DNA of 64,000 nucleotides from Agelaius tricolor (Eukaryota > Chordata > Aves > Passeriformes > Icteridae), in contig JALJCS010000009.1 in NCBI GenBank assembly GCA_023055355.1, positions 25,445,001-25,509,000 of the forward strand, in the 5' to 3' direction. A program made the translations under genes and the position numbers. Positions 23,827 through 35,530 of this stretch are shown here, in pieces; position 1 is the first letter of the stretch, and each line of letters opens with the position of its first letter. The notes beneath the pieces were generated by a model that saw only the letters and a list, made by a program, of their open reading frames with translations, was not told where the DNA came from and made no database searches.

Positions 23827-26681
23827 GTATGAACAATCAGCACTTGCAGTCTTTCCTGGGCTTGTCAAAAGCAGCAGCTACAACTCTGTTTAAGCCTGTG
23901 CTGCTGGTTCCTTCTGGGAGCTTCTGGTAGCTTGATGGGGCCTCTGTTTTCAGCATTTGGCCTCTGGTTTGAGGTGTCTCCATTCTTGCAGCTGTGCTGC
24001 TTGAGAGACTTTGGGAGTTGATGTTTCTCCTACCGCCCAGGCTGCTCTGAGCATGTGGCAAAGAAGGCATAGGGATTATCAGAGCTGGGTTTTGGGTGTA
24101 CAATGCTATTTCAACAGGAAATTCATGGGCAAAACCTTACATGTGAATGGTGCCTATGGGCATCTGACATACTTTTTTTGGTCATAAATGTTTTGGTTTC
24201 TGTGCCTCGTGACCAAACAAAGTGATAGTTTTCTCTGGACTCCATTTCAGTCCAGCCCAGACAAGATGAAGTTGTCTATGGATTAAGGCTCTCTCAAGTT
24301 ACCGCATGTCAGCAAATTAATAGCACCTTTTTGTCTCTGCTGCTGTACTGGCATGGCCTCCCTTTGCAGTAAAGGCTAAGCTAAATAAAAATGCTTCCCC
24401 TAAGGCCTTCTGAATTCCCCAATGCAGGAGACTCCACAGTGTGAACTGAAACTTTAATACATGCAAAAATCCACAGGAGTGAGTTGTTACAAATGCCCAA
24501 AGGGTAGGCAAAGTTTCAGCTGGGGCTTTCTCTTCCTTATGTGCTGAAGTCAATCAATCATGAGATGCAAATGTGTAGAAAATGAGGCTTCATTAGTTTT
24601 CTGCTCAAAGCACTCCCTTAGGGTTTTGTTTGTGTCTTTTTTCTTTAATGTTAAATTTCATGTCTTTGAGCTGCATTTTCCTAATGTGGTCAGGTGTGTC
24701 TAAAGGAGAAGTGTGTTAGAGGAACAACCTTTCTCCCTTCCCATCCTTTTGGAGTCCTTCTGTAAGATTTCTGCAGTTGTTATTAAAAATGGAAGGAGAG
24801 CACTATCCCTGTGCTATTTATAAGCATTGTCTGATGGACAAGAACTTGCAACCTTGTGTAATGCTGCTGGTGACCTGGTCAAGGAAGGGAGTTGCTTTTT
24901 AATGAGATGTCCCCATGGGGATGCTTTGATCCAACTTCTCGGAGAGGCACAAGGAGAACAGACAGAAAGGAGACGATGGATGCAGGCGTCTTAGCTCAGG
25001 CCTTTGCCCGCTGGCTTCAAGGGCTCTGTCAAATGAAGAAGGGGCTTTGTGAAAGACAGAGATTTGTTTTGCCAGGCTGGTAACTTGGAATGTCAAAAAC
25101 CCTGAACAGCTTTTTGCGGACACTCTCTGAAGTAACAACAAGTCATTTATGAATCAAAGAAATGCACCATGCCAGCCAGACCTTGGAGATACTAAGCAGT
25201 AACAGAGTATCTGTAAGGAATTTTAAAGCCGTTTCTGCATATGAAACCCTTTATGGAAGTTGCACGGAATATGAAATAAGTTAGAACTATGTATATTTTC
25301 CATCTATATCTACTACTTTTTTTTTCTGAAATATTCTTGGTTCCTAAAAGCCAGTCTGATATAAGGAGATTGTTAGTATTTTCTTACTGAGGTTTGGTGA
25401 TTTGTTTGTTGAGGGTTTTTTTTTTTTTTCACTTTATTTTGTCCTTTTTTTTTGTTGTTTTGCCTTTTTTTTTTTCTTGTTTGTTTGGTTTTGGGCTTTC
25501 TTTTTGTCTTATGGGAGCAAGGGAACAGTAAGGAGGTCTTCTGAAAAAAAAAAAAAATCATGGTTTATTTTGACCTCATCTGAATTTGCAATGTCAATGC
25601 AGTTCTCCCTAAGCTACATGTGACTGGAGGTCTGAGCCCTGAAACACTTGAGTAGACATTCATTCATTACAGAAATTGAATGCTTCCAGTAAAAGCTAAC
25701 AGTTAAAATTTATTGTGAATCACTGTGTTTCTCTCCTCATACGGATTGAATGGGAGTTGAAGGGGCTTTGATTTTTTTAAAAAAATAATAAAGAATGTTT
25801 TTTAGGAGTCCTGAGCTGAAGCCTGTGATTGCTGTGCCTTACTCATAAAAGAGCTGTTCTGCAGGTACATTTGCTTATGCCTACCTACATATAAATACAG
25901 TGCCTTGGGATGTAGTCTAATTTCTGATTTGAACACAGATACCTGGTCCATCCACCACTCTGCTGTCCCAAAATTCATCCTTTTTTTCTGACCCTTCATT
26001 CTTTGTGGCCATTGTTACTACATCTTATCCCAGTCCAGCTGGATACAGCCTTCTGTAGTGTCCATCTGGCTCAGCAGGAGACTCTGATTGCAATCAGCTC
26101 CTCCCAGGCCACTTCAGCACGGCCTGATGGGAGTGAAGAGTACTTCAGGTGTGCTGCCCTCTCCCTTGCTGCCAGCTTTGCAGAAATGCTGTGAGTTTTA
26201 ATGTGCATGCTTAGCCTGTGTTCCTGCTGGCCGACAGGCAAAGGAGATCAGCAGCAAGCATCCCTGTCCGGCTGCTTGGTCTGCGAGTTATTTTTGTCTG
26301 CTGTGCCTGAGATATGAGGACCTATTTATGTGGCCTATTTAAATTTTGCAGGTGGCTCATATTTCAGTGCTTTCCATGGAACCAGCAAATCTTAGTGTTT
26401 TTAGCCAATTTATCAGTGTGTGTTTTCCCCATTGGGGACAGCATGATGTCTATTCCCAGTGGGAATTGGCTGGTAGTGCTGCTTCTGTTTCACATGAGAA
26501 AGTGCTTGCAGTGGTAGGTGCCAGATGCTAATAGCTGTTTCAGTGCCTCTCACTAGAGCTGCTAGATATTCCAGGTGTGCCTACATTTGAGAGATTACTA
26601 GAAAGGGGGCATGTTGGACACTACAAAGCTGCGCCCCCCCCTCCTCCCCGGTTCATGTCTTCTTGTGATCTTGTTTCTCAG
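23827..26681. other. Non-coding stretch with long T-rich tract
   Basis: No gene was recognised. Positions 25412-25502 are a long T-rich tract with G and C interruptions, followed at 25543-25556 by a run of A. The minus-strand frame over it is lysine-rich only because of this composition. Confidence 0.55.
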
Positions 26682-26905
26682 TATTGGAAGACTGAAGATG
26701 TACAAAGAGTCGTACCATGTGCACAAGAGTTTTATCCAAATGCTTCTTGAACTCTGTCAGGTTTTGTGCTGTGACTGCTTCCCTGGGGAGCCAGTTCCCA
26801 ACCGTGTGCCCAACTGTGCCCTGGGTGAAAAATCTTCTACTAATATGCAACCTAAACTTCTCCTGACACAACTTCAGGCCATTCCTGCATCGTTCTTGCC
26901 CACTT
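26682..26905 (-). mobile_element. CR1 LINE 3'-end fragment, antisense
   Basis: Read on the plus strand, ATTGGAAGACTGAAG is followed by CAAAGAGTCGTACCATGTGC, TCCAAATGCTTCTTGAACTC, TGTGACTGCTTCCCTGGGGA, CCTGGGTGAAAAATCTTC, TAATATGCAACCTAAACTTC and CTGACACAACTTCAGGCC. This is the standard antisense order of a bird CR1 3' region. The fragment is truncated at its 5' side near 26905 and carries no octamer tail at 26682. Plus-strand frame 26611-27069 reads straight through this element and is not a gene. Confidence 0.88.
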
Positions 26906-29900
26906 TCTCATTCATCTGTCCCTTAATTGGTAGTTTAAATGCCAGGGAAAGCAGGATGAGCTTAACAGGGTCTTTACCAAATAAAAAGCTGATTCAGAAT
27001 ATGGGTTTATGGCAAGTGGAGTGTGTGATCTCTAAACCATCACATTATTGGAAGTACATCACCTTTTAAAAATGAGCCAGATGCCTCTGAAACATAAAAG
27101 TGTTCACACCACCTCTGTTCACTTCAATATGAGCACCTCCCCAGTAATGTATATGGAGTCCCAGTTATTATCTTGCTCTGCTAGGTTTATATTTACTGGT
27201 CAAGGAGATGTTGTCAATATACTTCTCATGTATAAGGAATTGATTCTTGATAACAAATGTTTGTATTCATCTTCACTTGGAATTGCTTGCTCAAGACTTG
27301 GCTGAGCTGTCTAGAAAATTTCCATTGAAAATGTGTTCCTGTTGCCCCCATGCCTGCAAAGCAGTCAGGATTCCTGGACCTTGTTTCCCAAGACCATGAT
27401 TTCTTCTGTTTGAAATGATGGTGCATTGATGGTTAAATAACTATGCTACATCACGGGACACAATCTGAAGCCAGTGAATTTTGCATATAGAAGACAATGA
27501 GAAAGGGAAATAAATTTAACTCCTCCTGAGAAAACAGTACCTTCTTGAAGCATGGCTGTTTTGGGGTAAGAAGAGGAAATTGGTTCAAGAATTAGAAAGA
27601 AAATACTTGCTTCAAGATGGTGTAAGCATTTAACTTTAATTTTTGAAAATGTTAAATAACTTATTGTGCTGATTCAAAGTTTTTAAAATATTCTGTTTTA
27701 TACAAATCCAACTTCTGGATTTCCATCAAAATTGGAAAGGGAAGTAGATACTAAAATAGTAACAATTGATAGGGAAATCTTCTTTGCTACTTATTCATGT
27801 GGAAGCTTCGACTAGTTGTGTTTTGTATGAGAGAGGGAATAATTCTCCAGGTGTGCTGTAACACCCTGAGCTGCTGTGTGCAGAAACTGAGGACAGCTCC
27901 AGACCTCACTGAAGGCAGCAACTTTTCCCTGCCAGTGGCAAGACTCACAGATTTAGTAAATGTGACCCATGCCAGGGGAGCTAGGCCTTGAAACGGGGCT
28001 TCTGCAGGGGGCTGTTGCACTGCAATAGAGAGGCCCTATTTTTAATGTGTGATTCCTTCCAAGGTGTAAAAAATAGAAGGTCATGTGTGGGAGTGCCTGA
28101 GGTTGGGATCTGTGTCTTTGAGGTCATGACCAGGCTGTGGGAAATTGGCAAATTCCAAAGGGTCCAGGGAAGTAATGGTTGCTCATTACCTTCATTTGTG
28201 CCTGCTGGTGTCTGCAGTGGGACAAAAAATGATTCCCTCTTCCTTCCCCACCTGAGATCATTTCTGAAGAGATCATTTAATGTTTAGGAGGGGTTTGAAG
28301 TCACTACTGATGATAGCTGTAAAAGCAGAAAACTAACTAAGAAATGATATGCTGTAACAACTGAGTAACTACAAGATATTTATGCATTCAGTCTGATTAC
28401 TCAAATGTTGCTCAGCACTTTATTCTGTGAGTGATTAGATGATAAACTTTATATGCAAAAAAATCTGCATCTGCACCCTCTATAAAATTGCTACATCTTA
28501 GCATTGGAAGGGAGGAGGAATGCATTGGGAGACTGTGCTGGTGAGGTAGAAAAAACAGCTCTTGATTTAGAAGATACAGGACTTGAGTTCTACATGTACA
28601 GATTGGTAGTTATAAGCAGCTCCCCTAGGCCTAGATATTTTCCAGTGAAAATGACATTTGCCAACTACTTGCAAGGAGTAGTTGTACCTCTGGGACATAG
28701 CTAATAGAATTAGTTAATATATATGGGTGGCAGTTTCTGAATTTGTGGGTTTTCCCTTGGGCAGATCACTCTGTAAATGAGAGGCAGGTGTCCCTGGGGA
28801 AGAGTGGGGAGAAAGGGATAGCTACTGGAGCAGGACCCAAATATCAGCCCATGGTGGGACACCATGGTGTCTCTTGCTGTATCTTCAGAGCAATGTCCCA
28901 GATATGTGTGTTTTCAAGCTTAGTGAGCAAAACACTGAAGTGGTGTAGAAGGCAGGAACTGATAGCAATTGTTCAGCCACGCCAATGCAGTTGCAGCCTA
29001 AAGCTTTGATGGAAAATGTCAGTCAGTGATGAGCCTCCCAAGTGACACCTGTGCTATGCTGCAAAAAGGACCTCAATGGCCACCTACAGATATATTTTCC
29101 CTTTTCATGTCTCTGCAGCCTGCTTCTCTGTCTAGTTCTAAAATGCAAATTTTTCTTGCCCTGCCATTGCAACCTCTGCAAAGGTTATTTTCTAAGTACA
29201 TGCTGATGATATTGCAGATGCTTTCTTTAAAGGTCTTCCAATGAGATTTCAGTAATGTCTCAGTTCCAATTCTGGCTGCATAGCATGAGCCTGCCTGAAG
29301 GAGAAGTTTTTGTACTGGTCTTGGCATCTTGAATTGTTGTGGATTTCTTTGTCTTCAATTTTTCAGAGAAATTTGTGAACACTTCACCAGACGCCTACTC
29401 AGCCTTGATACCAATCATGCCGGGTGAGCTGTAGGAAAATCAATGCATCACTTGTCTTGGCAGTTCCAAAAAAGAGATAGTTACTGAAGTTAGAAATATA
29501 TTAGCTGTGTGTGTTCTGCTTTCTCCAGGTGCTGCTGACTTCTAGTGAAACAATGTATTTGCTTCAGGGTACAGATGCTTTGTTACAGATCCAAGTCTAA
29601 AGAAGCATCCTGTGCCTGAACTGCCCTCTGATACGTGGCATTGCTCAAGACTTGACCCTGGCTTTGTGAATTGTCATTTATAAGCATTAGGGTTTTTTTT
29701 AAAGTCATCTTTCTGTCTGCCCACTTTTCAGCTATTAGGAATGGAGACAGATACAGCAAGGTCAGTGTTCCAGCCTTATTAACAAGTCATATCTATTCGA
29801 CTTGGAAGGATGGGAAGGTAATGGGCCAAAAGAAGTTAAAAAGGCCTAGGGTTGGCTTGGCTTAGATTAAATCAGAAAAATGGTGGGATTGTTCCAGCTT

Positions 29901-32900
29901 CTGCAACCTGGTAACCATCAAGGGTCATTATCTAAGGTGAAGAGTTGATGATGGTTAGTACACTTTTCACCTTCTCTACAGCCCCTAGTCTGTCAGTTCA
30001 GAAATGCTGACTTCAGACAGTTTGAAGTCCTTGCAACAGGTAAAGCAGTGTGTATTTTGTTTGATTCTGCATTTGCAGTGTTGATATATGACTACTTAAT
30101 ATCTTCCCTTGTGCTTTGATCCTCTTCTCCAGAAAGAAGTTGAGTTCCCTATAAATGTGGGCAAAGTTGATAGATTTTTTTTTTCCCTTCAAATCTCTTC
30201 TGAAATTTTCTCCTATTGTGGTGCTTTCAAAAGCAAAGCCCCAAACCTGAATAGTCAAAAGTGAGGCAACATGTATGCTAGGCAGATATGCAAGGAAATT
30301 AAATATTTAATCTTTGATCTTAAAACTCATCAAAGTAACAGTTCCAATTTGATTCCTGTTTGAGAATGAGTGTAAGGTTTATTTTTTTTTTTAGGTTGGT
30401 TTAGATTGATGTTTCATCCAGACCAGGGTGTCTCAAAGTAATCAAAATTTTCTTTTTCTTTCTGTGCATTTTACCACCCTTATGTCCATCTTTTACCTTT
30501 GTTTTTACAAAGGAGGTCCTGCCTGTGATGACTTCCTACACTTTTCCATGATGCCCTTTGTTCTGTCCTTACCAAATCCCAAGGCCAGCATGTCTCTGCC
30601 CCTGAGTCAAATGCACAGAGGCAGCAGCTTTTGGCAGCATCAGTGCTAACTCAGTCAAGGTGGATAGGAGTGGGACAGCTTGAAAGAATGGATGTATGGT
30701 GTGAGGATGCAGGCATGTTTTATCTGGAAGTAGCCCTTCATCTGTGCCCAGTTCAAAGGGTTGAACATTGTATATCCAAGTGTGTTTGTCCCTTCTTTTC
30801 TGCCTTTTCATTGCTATCAAGGAGTGGCAGTGGTACCTGCCGTGTTTCTCTCCCTGTGAAATGTCAACGAAAGCAATTCAACTCTTACACTGATTTGCTC
30901 CAGATAAAAAATGTCAGGAAAGCATTCCTTGCCATCAAAGCTTCCTTTTGTAAGAGGAGCTGGCTGGTGAGTAGAGAAGTCATATTACTGATATGGAGTG
31001 ATCAATTGAAGAACTGTAATTCAATCAAGTGGTTCTGCTGGTATCATAAACCACGGGAGCAGAGCTCAGTCCATTTAGAGACCATAAGGGTCCTGTGACT
31101 GAGTTAATACAGACTCTGCAATCGATCCCTAACCTCCCCTAACTTTCCCTCTTGTTCTCAGCTTTTCCATCTCTTCTGTTTCTCCTATGCTCCACCACCC
31201 TCACGTGCTGTCTGCTTTCCCTCCCCTCTTTTACCAGCTACCTCCTGCTCCCAGTTCCTGTCCATCCTCTCACTCCTGTGAGCCCAGCCTGATCTGTACA
31301 TGACAAATGTATAACAAGGTTGGCAGATGCTTTTTTTTTTTTGTTTTCAGTGCAGGGGGCTGTCTGGTATGTTGGTTGGGGTGAATTTTTTTTCATTTTT
31401 TCATTTTGAGACATCAAGAATTTGGGTTAGGAGGTTCAGTAATACAGATTAAGATTTTTTCTTTTGAGAAGGTTATGGACTTAGGGTGTGTCTGTCTTTC
31501 TGTGTTATTTCATTAGAACCATAAAGGGAATGTCTGCCCAGGTGATGGGCTCATAAACACTGTTACTGCTACTTGGATCCTCATGTATTTTTCATGAGGT
31601 GAACACATGTACATGGAATGTATACAGTGGCATAAAATTTTTAATTTACTGGTGGGTGGCATATCTTATGACTGGTGAGGGGCATTTGGACTTTTTATTT
31701 TATTCTAAATCTGAACTTTTATTACTTGACATTTTGAGTTGACTAGCTGTACCTGCTTTCTGATGTGATTGTGCAGGTAATGCATGTGGTCACTGTGAGA
31801 TGGCCATGTGTGTATGCATGCCTCCAACTGTGTTGAGCACCTCCTTGGGAAATTCATTGGCATAAATAGATGCTGTAGGAAGAGGAAGAGGGTAAGTTGA
31901 GCAAGGTGTAACAAACTGGTGTTGTTACCTATTCCAATGAGGGAATGGAGTGAGGAGAAGATAGATGCCTTTTCATGGATGTAATTTGACTGGTAAGGCT
32001 GGGGCTATAGGACCCAGGGTTGGTTGTTGGCTACACAAAAAAAAAAAAAAGTCAAATATAAACCCCAGCTGGGGTTCAGTAAAATCCCAGCTACAGAAGA
32101 ATACATATTTTCTTAGCCACTGGTCCCTAAGAAAATTTTTGGGTGCAATTGCCCTGATGTGCCCTTGGCACTTGGCTTATTTGAAGTTTTTTGCTGTTAT
32201 TTCTTTTTCCTCTTCCCTTTCCTCAACACGCAGCAGGAAAGCCCAGCTCTTTCTTTATCTGTGGGTGGTATGCCTGGCTCACCACATCAGAACAATCAGC
32301 AATTGACCGTATGTTGAAAACAGACACGCTCATTAATTTTAGGAGCCAACGTTCACTAACCAAAATGGCTCATAAACTACCCCAGGGGAGCATGAGGAAA
32401 TTGGAATTTCAAGCTGTGGTGCTGTCACGGTGGAGGGACTGCTGGCCCCTTTCTCATCTCAGCCCCACAGTGGTCATCTGGAAGCTGCTCTGCTGGCAGA
32501 GGAGGGCAGCTCATGCATAGCAGACATGGGCCCTCTTCTTCCTCTCTGCCTCCCTTCTCCTGTTCTCAGCCTCATCACAAGCAGTAGGATGTGATTTCCT
32601 TGTCAGCAAGCTATGGCACGAAAGCACAACTCTGCAGCCTCCTGGAGGCTGACCTGCTTCTTGTTGGGATACAGGGAGTAGCCATCCTCTAGGTCCTCTG
32701 CCAATTAAACCACAGTCCAGTTAGATCCACAGTGCAGTCCCCTGGGCAACAAACTACAGTCACTGCCAAAGTAAGAATATCTAGCCACAGCCACCTCAGC
32801 TTGTTTAAGCTATTCTGGTAGCTTTGAGTTAGAGATCTCTTTGGTGTTCCTAACACTGAAGACTTCTCCCACCCCCACACACTTCAGAACTTCTGTTCTC

Positions 32901-35463
32901 TTTCAAGTTCTCTTTTTTTTTTCCTCTTTTGTTAAAATAATTTCTCTTCCTTCAAGCCTTTGAAAGCACTTCTGAGGCTTCTCAGTCGCACAAAGAAGGC
33001 TTTATGGGTTGAATTCCTAGTTGCATTCCTTGTATCTTCAGCTATTTCATGTTTCATATAATATAGGCAAGGGTTTTGTGGTGGCTAGTGATTATGGGCC
33101 ATTTCATGAGGCTGCTTGCCCACCTTGAGACCCCTTCAAGAAGCTTAATTGTTGGAAGGTGATGAGCCCTCATTCTTTAAAGATGAGATCCCTTTTGCTT
33201 GTTTCAAGGCAGACTTTGAAAAATTTGAGAATGGGGAGAGAGGAGACAAATCTCAAATGACCTGGTCATCTGTAAAATTTGCATATCTATTCAGGATAGT
33301 AGACTGTGTTTTAATCACCAGGTTAGAATAAGCATTATGCTATGATTTGTGAGGTGTGTGTTTTGAAGTGCAAGATGGGTTTGTACCTCTATGGGAGACA
33401 CTTGCCAATAAAATGGGGAATGTACTGTCATAGTCTGGGTTTAAATATGTACATGAAGAGGAATGGGACATTGCCAAATGGTTATCCATGCATTTTTTAG
33501 CAGTCAGTAGGAGCTGACCAAGTAATTAGTGGTAATGAAATATATTTGGAACAGTCATGGTATCATGTATGCTGTCCCTGGTGGGTGTGGCCACTGAAAT
33601 ACTCTGCCTTCTCCCATGCAGCCTTTCAACTGGGACATGCATATCTTCTGAAATAGAGCACACATCTGAGCAGTATCTAATGAAATCAAGTATGTGTCTG
33701 TGTGGGGGTGGAGAACTGTCAGCATTTATTGCAACAAAAGGAGTTAGTCATCACAGGGCTTTGTCATGAACTTCTGTTTGTCTGTCTCATACCCCCGGAA
33801 AAAGAGGAATAGCATTTTATTAACATTTTCCCTTGGATCTCCTGCCAGTAAAAGTAGTACCTGCAGAAATAACTTTTTCTCTTCAGAAGTGAATAAGATG
33901 TGGGGAGAAATACTGTGAACGGATTCCTGACAAACTGGTGAATAGAGTGCATAAAGTTAACAGTTTCCCAGAACTTTGAGATGTTTATCTAATGTAAGAG
34001 CCCCCAAAAAAACCCCAAAGGCTTCAATGCATATTCAGTATTCTCTCTTGAAAATACTGTATTTTTAAAAATGGCTTGAGAATGTTAGACAAAAATGGAA
34101 AGCAAAAAAACTTCAAAGGTTTACAAAAAAATGGTTGAGGAAATCCATGGGTCAGTGGGTTTGTCAGAGGAAGAAGAGAAAGTAAACTCAACACTTTCAA
34201 TTTGTGTGCAATCACAGTCTGCCTTGAACAAGCCATTTGCTTTTTTGGTATCATGTGTTTGACTACATTGTCAGCAGTGATAACATGCATGGAGTATAGG
34301 GTAAGCAATTTATAGGTAATGGTGAAAGAAAAAAAAATCATAACAGCTTTGGAAACATTGTCTTTATTTAAATTTTACCATATTTGGAGCCTGTTGTTAT
34401 TTGCTCAACTTCAAAGGTAGTCTGCAGTGCTCAGTCAGATTTGCAGTCATGTTTTGGTGATGATCCATATAACTTTTACAAGAAGTGCAGCAAATTCTGC
34501 TTTCTGTTCATGTTTCAGAATTGTTGTTAAGCAGATCATAATTTCTTGCACTCTCTCAATTGATTTACTATTTGGGATTATTCAGAAAAATTCTGTGAAT
34601 AATTTTGGTCTCAGTACTTGGTGAACAATTTGGTTAGAGTGACATACGCAAGATCTGGCTAGACACAATAAGCTATGTGTCCTTCCTGCTTCTGAATTGG
34701 ATAATTAGAATGCAGTCATGGATGTGGTACAAGATTTCCAGAAATTGTAGAGAATATTCAATGTTCATCACTATTTACAGCTGTGGGAATTTCTTTAATG
34801 GTGTCAGACTGGCTTGTGAGGATATCACTAAGCAAAATGAAGATGTGATAGTGCTGAAAACAACTGTCACACTTGGGAGGTCAAAAGATCATTTTCTTTT
34901 CCAAGGAGGATGTTTTCATCCTTTTATTTTCAAACTTATCAGAGGCAAGTGGAGAGGAATAATTCTGTACACCTGAAGAACAGGAAGAGCCTAATTTCAT
35001 GTTGTGTTCAGGCTCATTTGAATGATGGGCTGGTAAGCAAGGCTTGGGGATAATGGCCCTTGGGCAGGCTCATGATGCTCTGGTTCTGGTGTATGAAACT
35101 GTGAAGCATGGGGGCAAGCACTGGCAGTTGGCTGGGTGGGAGGTGCTCGTGTGTTTTTCACGCACACTGGCCAAGGTACACTGCTTTCATCTGCTTTGGC
35201 AAAGACAGAGGCTCACAAACTGTTTATCTGAACCAGGAAGAAGCCATCTCTCATGTGGCTGGTTCATATAAAGGTATGCTTGCTGTCTCAAATAGGAGTT
35301 AAGACCTGCATAGACACATGTAGCACCAGAGCAGTTTTCTGAGTCAGTGCAGATTTTGTAACCTCAGTGTATCACTTGTGTTTAAAGTCCTTTTAATGAA
35401 TGCTGGAATCACTTGACTTCCTTATTTCATCATATTTGAGTTGGAACTTAGTGCTTTTTTAGG
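26906..35463. other. Long non-coding stretch, no gene recognised
   Basis: Frames such as 30631-31098 (155 codons) resemble no protein. Visible features are a pyrimidine-rich tract at about 31128-31280, poly-A at 32037-32050, a perfect 16-bp palindrome at 32061-32076, and scattered splice-like motifs that do not pair into a convincing exon. Confidence 0.5.
32061..32076. repeat. Perfect 16-bp palindrome
   Basis: AACCCCAGCTGGGGTT equals its own reverse complement and centres on the E-box CAGCTG. It lies just after a poly-A run. It could bind a dimeric factor or be a chance palindrome. Confidence 0.8.
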
Positions 35464-35517
35464 GATGTTATGACTCAGGATTTAGCTTGTGATGTTATGA
35501 CTCAGGATTTAGCTTGT
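35464..35517. repeat. 27-bp perfect tandem duplication carrying two AP-1 motifs
   Basis: Positions 35464-35490 and 35491-35517 are identical over 27 bases. Each copy contains TGACTCA (35471-35477 and 35498-35504), the consensus AP-1 (TRE) site, so the duplication doubles the site with a 27-bp phase, between two and three helical turns. An 8-bp inverted repeat with a 2-base spacer (CTTGTCTT / AAGACAAG, 35513-35530) overlaps the end. Confidence 0.92.
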
Positions 35518-35530
35518 CTTTGAAGACAAG

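Noticed and set aside
25412..25561. Lysine-rich minus-strand frame
   Set aside because: It is the translation of a T-rich low-complexity tract.
26611..27069. 152-codon plus-strand frame
   Set aside because: It reads through an antisense CR1 fragment (26682-26905), so it is not a gene.
30631..31098. 155-codon plus-strand frame
   Set aside because: No family resemblance, low-complexity Cys/Ser/Leu content, and no flanking splice sites that convince.
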